Shown piece by piece: positions 56,743-64,000 of a DNA stretch of 64,000 nucleotides. The stretch spans positions 806,001-870,000 of the forward strand of contig CAVRDP010000034.1 of NCBI GenBank assembly GCA_963719885.1, in the 5' to 3' direction. The notes beneath the pieces are model-generated. The model searched no databases, was not told the DNA's origin, and was given only the letters and a program-made list of their open reading frames with translations. The first letter of the stretch is position 1. Every line of letters starts with the position of its first letter. A program made the position numbers and the translations under genes. The stretch comes from JANXQG01 sp963719885. Lineage in GTDB: Bacteria > Planctomycetota > Planctomycetia > Pirellulales > Thermoguttaceae.

Positions 56743-57964
56743 ATGACCGTCTTGCGCTATGGGACCGATTCGTCGGTCGCCTTGCAATTTGCCGCGGGAG
56801 CGACGGTGGAACAATGTGGCACGCCCCAGGGAGTGCCGCTGGCCGATCCAGCCGTCGCGGTCGCTGCTGCGCTGGAGCAGCCGTTGGAATATCCCCCACT
56901 GGCCAAAACGACCACTCCAGGCGACCGTGTGGTCGTGGTCCTGGATTCCGGATTGCCGCAGATTGCCCAGGTTACGGCTGCCGTGGTCCAGGCCCTTATT
57001 GCGTGTGCGATCGATCCCGATGGAATCACGATCCTGCGGAGCGAAGCCGATGGCTCTGTGGGGATGGACGATCCCCTTCGGCTGATTCCCGGTCCGGCAG
57101 CAGCGCGGATTCGCCTCTTGACCCACGATCCGGCCAATCGCCGGAACTTGGCCTACTTGGCGGCCTCCGAAGGCGGCGAACCAATCCTGCTCAATCGCCT
57201 CTTGACCGATGCCAACGTCGTGCTGCCGGTCGGTTGCATGCAACGCGAGCATTCGGCCGCTTATTTCGGCATCCATACGACAATCTATCCGGAGTATTCC
57301 GATAAGCACACGCAGGCCCGGTTCCGCAAACACGATCGCTTCACCGGCAATGGGCACCATCGCGAGTTGCAGCACGAGGTGAACCACGTCGCCTGGTTGC
57401 TGGGAGTAAATTTCTCGGTGCAAGTCGTGCCGGCGGCCGGCGATGGCATCTTGCACGTGCTGGCCGGCCAAAGCGACGTGGTCCGGCGGCAATGCCGCGA
57501 GCTTTATCGGGCTGCCTGGAATCGGTCCGTCGCGCACCGGGCGAGCCTTGTCGTCGCGGCGATCGAGGGCGGCCCGCGGCAGCAGACCTGGGAGAACCTG
57601 GGCCGAGTGCTGGAGAATGCCATGGGTTTGGTCGAAGCGGACGGAGCGATCGCCGTTTGCTGCGATCTGTCGGCGGCGCCGGGCCCCGCCTTGCAGCGGC
57701 TGATCGGGCGCCTTCGCGCGAAGAGGCCGTGCGCGGAATCCGTCGCGAGAACCCCCGCGACGCCTTGCCCGCCGTGCAGCTTGCCCGGACTTTGGAAACC
57801 AACCGCATTTACCTGCTCAGCGGTCTCGACCCTGGACTGGTCGAGGACCTGGAAATGGTTCCCATCGGCGGACCGGAAGAACTGGTGCGGCTGACCCAGC
57901 GAAGCACTCGTGCCTGGTCTTGGCTAATGCCGTTCATGCGATGGTCCATGTGGAGAGCGAGTAA
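56743..57964 (+). CDS. LarA-like protein (DUF2088, lactate racemase family), two frameshifts
   Basis: LarA-type enzymes racemise or epimerise 2-hydroxy acids with a nickel-pincer cofactor. ATG 56743. The N-terminal domain includes GDRVVVVLDSGLPQIAQVTA and VQALIACAIDPDGITILRSE, then NLAYLAASEGGEPILLNRLL, NVVLPVGCMQREHSAAYFGI and the histidine-rich RFTGNGHHRELQHEVNH. A frame change at about 57712 leads to EEAVRGIRRENPRDALPAVQ and NRIYLLSGLDPGLVEDLEMV; a second at about 57903 to CLVLANAVHAMVHVESE and TAA at 57962-57964. Repaired length about 407 residues. No lar maturation genes are near, so the true reaction may differ. Confidence 0.72.
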
Positions 57965-57977
57965 TGCCCGGGCTCCA

Positions 57978-58082
57978 AAGTAGCAGGCACACTCCGTGTG
58001 CCGTCCGCCCAAAGCCCCTGGCTTCGAAAAACCTCTGGCTCGGATCGCAGCGCGGACGGCACACGGAGTGTGCCTGCTACTT
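57978..58082. repeat. Palindromic repeat with perfect 31-bp arms (GTAGCAGGCACACTCCGTG family)
   Basis: Arms 57978-58008 and 58052-58082 are exact inverted copies around a 43-base loop. It lies between the LarA-like gene and yggS. A 7-mer ATGCCCG occurs outside both ends (57963-57969, 58092-58098) and may be a target duplication. Confidence 0.92.
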
Positions 58083-58114
58083 TTCTGCCCCATGCCCGAA
58101 AGGCATCCGCGACC

Positions 58115-58808
58115 GTGATATCCGAGAACGTCGCTGAAATTCGTAGCCGCATGGCTGCGGCCGCCGCTCGCGCCGGCCGCACAGCCGAATCCGTGCGGTT
58201 GGTGGCCGTCACGAAGTATGTCGGGCCGGCTGAGATTCGGGCCTTGGTCGCCGCCGGCTGCACGGATCTGGGCGAGAGCCGGCCGCAACAGCTTTGGGAC
58301 CGGGCCGTCGAATTGCGCGATCTGCCCGTCTGCTGGCATATCATCGGGCATATTCAGCGCAACAAGGTCGAGCGCACGGTGCCGTTGGTCGCGATGATTC
58401 ATTCGTTGGACAGTCTCCGTCTGGCCGAGGCCATCGAACGTCGTGGCCGGCAAGCTGGATCGAACCGTGCCGGTCTTGTTGGAAGTGAACGTTTCCCGCG
58501 AGCCGGCCAAGCACGGATTTGTTCCTGGGGAGATCGAACCGCTTCTGCCGCAACTGATCGCTTTGAAGCATCTCGACCTCCGCGGACTGATGTGTATGGC
58601 CGGCCTGGAAGGTGGCGGCGACGAAACCCGGCGCGAGTTTGCCGCCTTGCGGACCCTTCGCGACCGATTGCAAGCCGGCTCTCCTGAAACGGTTCGGCTG
58701 GACGAGCTTTCGATGGGCATGAGCGGCGATTATGAGATTGCCATCGAGGAAGGCGCGACGATCGTCCGCGTCGGCTCGGCCTTATTTGAGGACTATGCTT
58801 CGCGTTAA
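58115..58808 (+). CDS. yggS: YggS-family pyridoxal phosphate homeostasis protein, frameshifted
   Basis: PLP-binding TIM-barrel protein that buffers vitamin B6 in the cytoplasm. A GTG at 58115 begins VISENVAEIRSRMAAAAARA. RLVAVTKYVGPAEIRALVAA has the PLP lysine; LGESRPQQLWDRAVEL and WHIIGHIQRNKVERTVPLVA follow. A frame change at about 58440 leads to VPVLLEVNVSREPAKHGF, LRGLMCMAGLEGGGDETRRE and LSMGMSGDYEIAIEEGATIV with RVGSALFEDY at the end, all family signatures. Repaired length about 231 residues. Confidence 0.9.
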
Positions 58809-58852
58809 AAATGGGACAATTAAAGGCGGCTGCCGACGTTTTCCGCCGTGTT

Positions 58853-59823
58853 CTACCACGGATGGCACAATGCGATTTCACCACAGGACGTAGCTGCCAA
58901 CTCGAAATCCTCGTAGAAACCGTGGGCTGCCGCTCCTTGGAGGGTAAATCAACTTCCAAACGCGTGGCTACGGCCTGTCCCGTTTCTTCATACCATGCTT
59001 TTTCCCGGCGAGGCCATTTCCTCTCATCCACCGAATTCACCTCCCGCCGTTCCGGCAAGGTCCTTTCTTCCGGCAGACTCCGTGGCGTTTGATCGCAAGG
59101 CTGTGCGGCGGACTCGGGCTGCGGGGCCGCCGCAGCCTTCTCTTCGCGGCGCTCGATTTCGGCCAGGCACGCGGCACCCACGGCGCGGAGATCATCCTTA
59201 CTAACGTGGGACAATTCCTCCTTCGTCGCCGCGTCTCGCTTTCTCCCCCTCTCCCATCGCCTGTACTCGGGAGAGGGGCCGGGGGTGAGGGCAGTTTCCA
59301 GCCTTGACGACTGCTCCTCTCCCTTCGTCGCCGCGTCTCCCCGACCCACTGCGCGGGTACCCCGCCCTTTCTCCCCGTCTTCCCTTCGCGGCGCGATACG
59401 GGTCGCAATTTTGGCGATCCGGTCCAAGGCGCGGCGGGCCGCGTCCAGAAGGGCCGGGTTGCCCGCCTGGTTTACCGTGCAAACTGTCCTCTTCTTTTTC
59501 GGACCGCGGGCCGTCGTGGTCTCCACGACGCGTTCCGTCACCTTGTCCGCCTGCGAGAGGCTGAAGCTTTCCAGCGCCTCATGGTACAGCGCCTCGTAGT
59601 GGGCCACCGCGTTGGCGATCATCTGGTCGCTGTTGGCGACTCGCTCCGGGCAGTCCTCGCGGAGCGCTTGCAACCAGCGATTGACGGTCGACTTGGGCAG
59701 CCCGCACGTGGCGGTGATCTGCCGGCAGCTTTGGCCGGCGAGCGCCAGCGTGCAGACTTGCGTAAGCAGGGCCTCCTTCCGCAGCCGCGTGGCGGAGGCC
59801 GGTTTTTCTTTCGGGCCAGGCAT
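58853..59823 (-). CDS. Helix-turn-helix protein, possibly phage-terminase-small-subunit-like, frameshifted, repeat inside
   Basis: From ATG 59823 the N terminus reads RLRKEALLTQVCTLALAGQS then CRQITATCGLPKSTVNRWLQ, a clear helix-turn-helix. The next part is helical (MIANAVAHYEALYHEALESF; NPALLDAARRALDRIAKI). Residues near 190 read ALTPGPSPEYRRWERGR, which is a known kind of palindromic repeat translated in frame (59246-59277). After an indel near 58945 the best continuation is AAAHGFYEDFELAATSCGEI and a stop at 58855-58853; without it the frame would run antisense through yggS. Resemblance to terminase small subunits is suggestive only. Confidence 0.5.
59246..59277. repeat. Small palindrome inside the HTH gene
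   Basis: Arms 59247-59255 and 59269-59277 (CCCTCTCCC / GGGAGAGGG) with a 13-base loop, followed by a GGGGCCGGGGGTGAGGG tract. In the host gene's frame it encodes LTPGPSPEYRRWERG. Confidence 0.7.
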
Positions 59824-60146
59824 GGTCAACCTCCTTCGGGTCGTTATCTGTCCACTGATATTACTGAGATAGCGCAAAATGCCCCTCTACATCTACCCAA
59901 TAAGTACGTGGAAGCAGGTCCGATTGTACGGCCATGAAGGCCGGCAAGCCCACGATTGGGCCGCAAAGGCTTTGCGCCACACCATTTATGAAATACGGGC
60001 TATTGTGGATATGTACAGCGAATTTCGAGGTTTCGGCGGCATTGGAGAGCGAATCCCGTCGGCTCGTCCTTCGGGAGCGGGGCCGGGGATGCGGGGCTTT
60101 TGCCGGACCGCTCTCGGATAGGTTCTTCATTCTTAGATCATGTTTG
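59824..60146. other. Intergenic region without recognised gene
   Basis: 323 bases. Short frames on both strands (about 80-90 codons) show no family and no ribosome binding site. It begins the decayed part of the window. Confidence 0.4.
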
Positions 60147-60338
60147 CTACGGCCACACGGCGGCGGGCTGCAAGCGGATGTCGCCGGGAAGCGATGGCAT
60201 ACTCGCGGCAGTCAGGATCACCAGATGAAACGTGGCCCGGGGGTGTTCGCCCGCGGCCGACAGCAGGCCACGGACTTCCCGATTGCGCGTGCCGGCCGCA
60301 TCGAGGTCGGCGCGGACTTGGATATGACAGAATTATCC
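60147..60338 (-). pseudogene. Remnant: C-terminal end of a DUF4143-type ATPase
   Basis: The minus strand reads CHIQVRADLDAAGTRNREVR then GLLSAAGEHPRATFHLVILT and IRLQPAAVWP with a stop at 60149-60147. This is the usual end of ATP-binding proteins with an N-terminal AAA module and a C-terminal DUF4143-like nuclease-type domain (VxADL..TREREVRALxEA). No ATPase core is upstream. A matching N-terminal remnant lies at 62422-62682 on the other strand. Confidence 0.5.
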
Positions 60339-60771
60339 TTCCTGGAAGGATAAAATGCCTTGAAATGGCCCTTTTGAAAAGGAGAAATTCGTGGGGATCG
60401 GCGATCTCCGCCGGCTTTACGTCAGGCTTTCCAGCCTGACTGATGGATCAGGGCGGGAAGCCTGATGTACGGCTGCCTTTCCGGTGTGTTCTTAAGCGTT
60501 GTGTCGGAGCCCGGCGGGTTTGCAGCTCGCAGTCCGGGAAAACGGACCAGTCGACCCGCGAGGAAACCAGAATAGACTTCGATTGGGAAAAAATAATTTT
60601 GACTGTTATACCGGGACGGTGCGCCACGGCTATACTAAAATAGGAGATTTATGGGTGCCCCAGACGTTGCATGCCACTGCGGTAGGGTCGTGGTAAATTG
60701 GTACGAACTGACGCTTTATTTCAAGATTACCATTATTATTATGCTTTTTTTCTAAGTCGCGGTTTGTGCGA
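60339..60771. other. Intergenic region with one hairpin, no recognised gene
   Basis: 433 bases. A hairpin of 8-bp arms lies at 60421-60440 (GTCAGGCT..AGCCTGAC), with a third copy of AGCCTGA at 60459-60465. A T-rich run (60744-60752) follows farther on. No protein-like frame. Confidence 0.45.
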
Positions 60772-60788
60772 TACACCAATGTGGTGTA
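60772..60788. promoter_or_regulatory. Perfect 7-bp inverted repeat, possible operator
   Basis: TACACCA-ATG-TGGTGTA, 31 bases before the start codon of the ribbon-helix-helix-like gene. Small RHH regulators commonly bind such a site over their own promoter. Binding here is inferred from position only. Confidence 0.45.
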
Positions 60789-60818
60789 AGATGGCGCAAC
60801 GGTGAAGGAGAACTCTGG

Positions 60819-61007
60819 ATGAAGCCGAAGACTCAGAACGACGGCCTATGGAGCGCAAGGATTTTGGTCATCCTCCCGAATGCGGGTTATGGGGAACTAG
60901 AACGGTTCGCTAAACCGAAGAAGGTGACGGTTGATCGGCTCATTCGCGGCGCCGTCGATCGGCATTTCTCGCTCGCCGTACCATTGTTTCGTAATTGCAC
61001 AAGCTGA
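60819..61007 (+). CDS. Ribbon-helix-helix-like small protein
   Basis: 62 residues from ATG 60819, with GAAGGAGAA upstream. ARILVILPNAGYGELERFAK then KVTVDRLIRGAVDRHFSLAV matches the strand, helix, turn, helix pattern of small Arc/CopG-type repressors, often antitoxins. A perfect inverted repeat lies just upstream. The 168 bases between its stop and the nuclease gene contain a poorly conserved frame (MVWWFSKTEWPKADNR), not called. It may be the regulator or antitoxin of a decayed locus. Confidence 0.5.
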   Translation: MKPKTQNDGLWSARILVILPNAGYGELERFAKPKKVTVDRLIRGAVDRHFSLAVPLFRNCTS

Positions 61008-61175
61008 TGCAGTGAATATGGTTTGGTGGTTCTCGAAAACTGAATGGCCCAAGGCTGACAATCGCTGTATCCTTCAGCCGTACAGTGACAGCATGAAGAG
61101 CCTTATCAAGAATGGCTACAAGGCGATAAAGCAGCGGCGCGGGCGCAATTCCGGTTACGGGTAATCAAAATTAGA

Positions 61176-62019
61176 TTGCTGGCACGCGATTGGCACCTGG
61201 TACTTGGTGACCTCGCGGCGAGTGCCAAGAGGGAACTTGTCGTCTGTTCGCCATATGTGGGGCGTGAGGGAACGGAGCTTCTTACGGCCCATCTCACAGC
61301 CGGTTTTCGGCAGCGTGGAACAATTACGTTTATCACGGACCTATCACCTGCCAATGTCTGCCAACGATCTACAGATCCTCGCGCGTTGCGGCACCTTCGA
61401 GACCAAGGTGGGCGTACAAGCGTCCGACACCTTCCCAGTGTTCATGCAAAGGTTTATGTGGCAGACGAGGATATTGCTATTGTCAGTTCCGGCAATCTGA
61501 CCGCTGGCGGACTTTATCGCAATTTCGAGTATGGTCTTGAAGTTCGTTCGGATCCGATCACTCGTGCGATTAAGCGCGACGTTCCTGGAATACGGAGCAC
61601 TTGGCGCTGACGTGCCACCTGACCAACTTGACGCTTATTGCGAAGCAGCCGACGAGCTTCATACCCTTTGCGACGAACAACAACGGTCGGCACGCCGCGA
61701 GATTCGGCGGCGCTTCGAGGAGGCGCTTCGCAACGCGGAGGACAGTCTGATTCGCGTTCGGCTTGCTGGCGGCGCGGTACACACCGTCTTCGCACGCACC
61801 ATCGAGTATCTGCTTCGCTCGCACGGGCCTATGGCCACAGAACAATTGCATCCGATCATCAAAACGATTCACCCCGATCTTTGTGACGACTCTGTTGACC
61901 GTGTAATCGATGGAAAACGGTTTGGCAAGAAATGGAAGCATGCGGTTAGAACAGCGCAACAACAGCTAAAACAACGAGGAGTGGTTTGCTATGAAGATGG
62001 TTTGTGGCGGCTTACCTGA
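61176..62019 (+). CDS. Phospholipase D-like nuclease with C-terminal winged helix, frameshifted
   Basis: Starts near TTG 61176 (no ATG fits). The N-terminal part reads LGDLAASAKRELVVCSPYVG and the HKD-type motif HAKVYVADEDIAIVSSGNLT (H-x-K-x4-D then GN), as in PLD-family nucleases and restriction enzymes that use one HKD per monomer. After an indel at about 61590 it goes on with PDQLDAYCEAADELHTLCDE, a helical linker, and a winged-helix-like end (RTIEYLLRSHGPMATEQLHP, QQQLKQRGVVCYEDGLWRLT). Repaired length about 280 residues. Role in DNA restriction or defence is inferred. Confidence 0.68.
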
Positions 62020-62287
62020 CGAAGCTGGATCCCGTAATTACTCGTCTCAAGGCGGCGAGGACTGCGAAGGGTGTGATGGCGGAGGAATCAGGTTTCCGGC
62101 AGAACCCTCTTGTACGTTGCGCGATCTGCCTACGGGTTGGGTCGTCGTTGAGCGGTGCGACGCATGTGCACAATACCCTGACGACCTCGTAGCGGCTGAG
62201 GTAGTGTGTGAGGAGCCGACTTGGTTCCATTGCGAATCAGGGGGCCTTCATGCCGTCGGACGCCTCCGTGGCCGTAGAGTTTGCTGA
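61991..62287 (+). CDS. Small cysteine-containing conserved-type protein
   Basis: 99 codons from ATG 61991, overlapping the end of the PLD gene. The first 30 residues look random; the convincing part is CTLRDLPTGWVVVERCDACA then DDLVAAEVVCEEPTWFHCES and GGLHAVGR. I associate this pattern (GWVVVERCDAC..., then GGLHAVG) with short conserved proteins of unknown role, so the true start may lie farther in, around 62085. No other evidence for expression. Confidence 0.42.
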   Translation: MKMVCGGLPDEAGSRNYSSQGGEDCEGCDGGGIRFPAEPSCTLRDLPTGWVVVERCDACAQYPDDLVAAEVVCEEPTWFHCESGGLHAVGRLRGRRVC

Positions 62288-62383
62288 AGCCAGCGAGGAG
62301 AAGCGACCATAGGCACCCGACCATACTCTTCGTTGGCGCAATTGGAACGACATAAAGTATTGCATGATAACCACTTGGGTCAT

Positions 62384-62423
62384 ATATCCAATTATGAGCC
62401 TTATAAGGCTCATAATTGGATAT
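62384..62423. repeat. Perfect 40-bp palindrome
   Basis: Bases 62384-62403 are the exact reverse complement of 62404-62423, with no loop. The A+T-rich sequence contrasts with the surrounding DNA. The start codon of the ATPase remnant (ATG 62422) begins at its right edge. It could be an operator, a recombination site, or the joined ends of a lost element. Confidence 0.9.
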
Positions 62424-62682
62424 GTGGCGTAAGTCCTTGAACGGTATCGAGTTATTTGTGGGCGACCAGCAACTCAACGCGATGCTCGCTCCCTACAATC
62501 CGTGTTGGGGGGGTGAAGAGGCCATCGCTGCCTGGGCGCAGACCCTGCCCGATTACCGGCGGCCGGCGGTCGCGGAGGCGATTGCCGATCTGCACGATCT
62601 GCCGCAGGTGGTCTCGCTGGCCGGCCCGCGCCGAGTCGGCAAGACTAGGACCTTGGCGCATGCAGAAGACCGCGAGGTATGA
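62422..62682 (+). pseudogene. Remnant: N-terminal part of an AAA-type ATPase with Walker A
   Basis: From ATG 62422 the chain reads MWRKSLNGIELFVGDQQLNA, then RRPAVAEAIADLHDLPQVVS and LAGPRRVGKTRTLAHA, a Walker A motif (GPRRVGKT) with the lead-in typical of DUF4143-type ATPases. It stops after 86 residues at EDREV. Walker B and all later parts are missing. The C-terminal end of the same kind of protein is at 60147-60338 on the minus strand. Confidence 0.6.
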
Positions 62683-62810
62683 GGACAGAATTCTCTTCCT
62701 GCCGTTACGCTTCTTTCTTCTGGTCTCGTAAGGCAGTCGGGGAGTAATTACAGTCAACAGGGCAAACGTACGGTCTTCGTCACAATCCGGCACGTTACCG
62801 GAATATTACA

Positions 62811-63491
62811 ATGACCAAGAAATCGTCTGATCCTCCGAAGGTCTTCATCACAACCAGGGAGTCCGTTTGCGACGAGTGCGGCGAGGAACTCGGCCGCAAA
62901 GCTTGGATCACGCTTGCCGGCGAGCGGGGGCGCTGTGCCTTGCGTGTGCCGATCTGGACCATCTGCTCTTTCTGCCCGCAGGCGACACGGCCGTGACGCG
63001 GCGTGCCCGTAAGCATTCGACTCTGGCTGCGGTCGTGCTCAAGTGGAGCCAGGCCCGCAAGCGGTACGAACGGCAAGGGCTGCTGGTCGAGGCCCAGGCG
63101 CTGGAGCGGGCCGAGAAGGAGTGCCTGGCCGACGAAGAAGGCCGCGCGCGGCAACGTCAGCGCCAGGCGGAATATCGAGCGGCAACGCGACCAACAATAC
63201 GTAGAGCAGTTTGCAGCCCGTGTGCGGGAGCTTTACCCGCACTGCCCGGCCGGAAGAGAAATGGTTATTGCGGAACACGCCTGCCTGAAATACAGCGGAC
63301 GGGTCGGCCGGACGGCGTCCGCCAAGAGCCTCGCCGACGAGGCCGTCGATCTGGCTGTAATAGCCCACATCCGTCACGTGGAAACGCAGTACGATCAGCT
63401 CTTGCGGCGATCTTGGGACCGGCGTGATGCTCGGGCCAGCGTCTCGGAAGCAGTGCACCGCATTCGAGCGAATTGGGGGCGGAGCGAATGA
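62811..63491 (+). CDS. DUF2293-domain protein, two frameshifts
   Basis: Conserved bacterial family of unknown role. ATG 62811; VCDECGEELGRKAWITLAGE, then after a lost G near 62935 LCLACADLDHLLFLPAGDTA and TRRARKHSTLAAVVLKWSQ; a second shift near 63185 joins to RDQQYVEQFAARVRELYPHC, then ADEAVDLAVIAHIRHVETQY and RRDARASVSEAVHRIRANW, the DUF2293 core (HIRHxxTxYDxLL, RxDAR). Cysteine pairs CDEC and CLAC near the N terminus may bind zinc. Repaired length about 226 residues. Confidence 0.75.
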
Positions 63492-63531
63492 CGAACTATC
63501 GGTGCGCGGAGATGGAGGGGAGAACGAAGCC

Positions 63532-63753
63532 ATGATTGCCCCACGCCTGCCTGCTTGGCGATTCACAAACCGATATGGAGAAAAGTGGGAGTTCGTCTAC
63601 GACTCCGCCACTGGTGAGGGCATTCTGCGCGGGTCGGATGTCGATTGGAAAGAGTTTCGTGTCGTGGGCGGATTCGCGCCGGGGCTCATTCTCAACGAGG
63701 AAGAAATAGCCTGGCTGCGAAAGACGTGGGCGGAAGCGACCGGCGGATCGTGA
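63532..63753 (+). CDS. Small conserved-type hypothetical protein
   Basis: 73 residues from ATG 63532 (MIAPRLPAWRFTNRYGEKWE). GGAGGGGAG lies upstream. The chain FVYDSATGEGILRGSDVDWK and LNEEEIAWLRKTWAEA looks like one small alpha/beta domain. It follows the DUF2293 gene by 40 bases and may be in the same transcript. No function is known. Confidence 0.5.
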   Translation: MIAPRLPAWRFTNRYGEKWEFVYDSATGEGILRGSDVDWKEFRVVGGFAPGLILNEEEIAWLRKTWAEATGGS

Positions 63754-64000
63754 GGCGCGCATCGCGAACGACAGAACGTTGTGGCCCGATTGCGCGCACA
63801 GGCCTAAAACAGGAATGGCCTGTGCGGCCATCTCCGCGAAGGCCACGGAGACGCTGTCCAAAAATGTGATAAAATGGCGGATACCGTGTTCGCGAGTACC
63901 GAATTCGCGTTCGGCGTGCCAGCAGCGACGAGCCGAGACCGGCGCGAAGACAGCGTGGAATGAACGAGGAATGGAGAGTAGGGACAACTGACATGTACGT

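Noticed and set aside
60430..60500. Possible group II intron domain V near 60460
   Set aside because: A superficial match (gggaagcctgatgtacgg) lacks the conserved AGC triad stem and no intron protein is present.

Overview
The window looks like chromosome from a high-GC member of the Planctomycetota. Signs seen in the sequence are a DUF1559 prepilin-like protein, a giant secreted protein with the N-terminal EPLEERR motif, a PEP-CTERM surface protein, Tat-exported Gfo/Idh/MocA oxidoreductases, PQQ-type beta-propellers, and a broken ECF-sigma / Ser-Thr kinase pair. The exact lineage cannot be read from the window. No rRNA, tRNA or CRISPR array was recognised.

Layout: the start of an F-type ATP synthase operon on the minus strand (1-1154); assorted metabolic genes (nitrilase, sulfite reductase hemoprotein, oxidoreductase, 1.3-7.4 kb); a patch of gene wreckage (7.4-9 kb); an SGNH hydrolase, an orphan adenine methylase, a cysteine-rich exported peptide and a glycine-rich PEP-CTERM protein (9.3-15.8 kb); PQQ propeller, GGQ release-factor-like and TPR proteins (16-19.6 kb); a translationally coupled operon with two RlaP-like nucleotidyltransferases and a secreted protein (19.9-22.8 kb); rubrerythrin; a fully bounded ISL3 insertion sequence with 8-bp target duplication (23.5-25.1 kb); an accessory cluster with a zinc ribbon, a HEPN cassette, an ATP-grasp, a sirtuin without zinc cysteines and a conserved CxC..C protein (25.1-30 kb); alpha-galactosidase and oxidoreductase (30.9-34.1 kb); dnaJ-rnpA-yidD (34.2-35.9 kb); FliG, SagB oxidoreductase, prenyltransferase-like protein and a LolD/FtsX-type ABC exporter (36-44.6 kb); remnants, DUF1559 and a three-module propeller protein (44.6-50.4 kb); a PadR / radical SAM pair (50.5-52.3 kb); phosphoglycerate kinase, a large lipoprotein, a LarA-like protein and YggS (52.6-58.8 kb); and a decayed accessory tail with HTH, ribbon-helix-helix, PLD nuclease, broken ATPase and DUF2293 genes (58.9-64 kb).

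Two things run through the whole window. First, about 28 genes or gene parts are interrupted by a 1-2 base indel, often in a homopolymer, including housekeeping genes such as pgk and yggS. This fits uncorrected long-read indel errors better than mass pseudogene formation, so coordinates for those genes span the shift and are marked. Second, several families of short palindromic repeats sit between or at the ends of genes. In three genes the repeat itself supplies the stop codon, and two insertions carry near-perfect 16-19 bp duplications of flanking sequence, so these repeats appear to have been mobile.

Functional links visible from gene order are the atpZ-atpI-atpB operon, sigma factor plus zinc-binding partner, the ABC ATPase overlapping its permease by 4 bases, PadR next to a radical SAM enzyme, and the overlapping nucleotidyltransferase pair. 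Most other genes stand alone, which is usual for planctomycetes.
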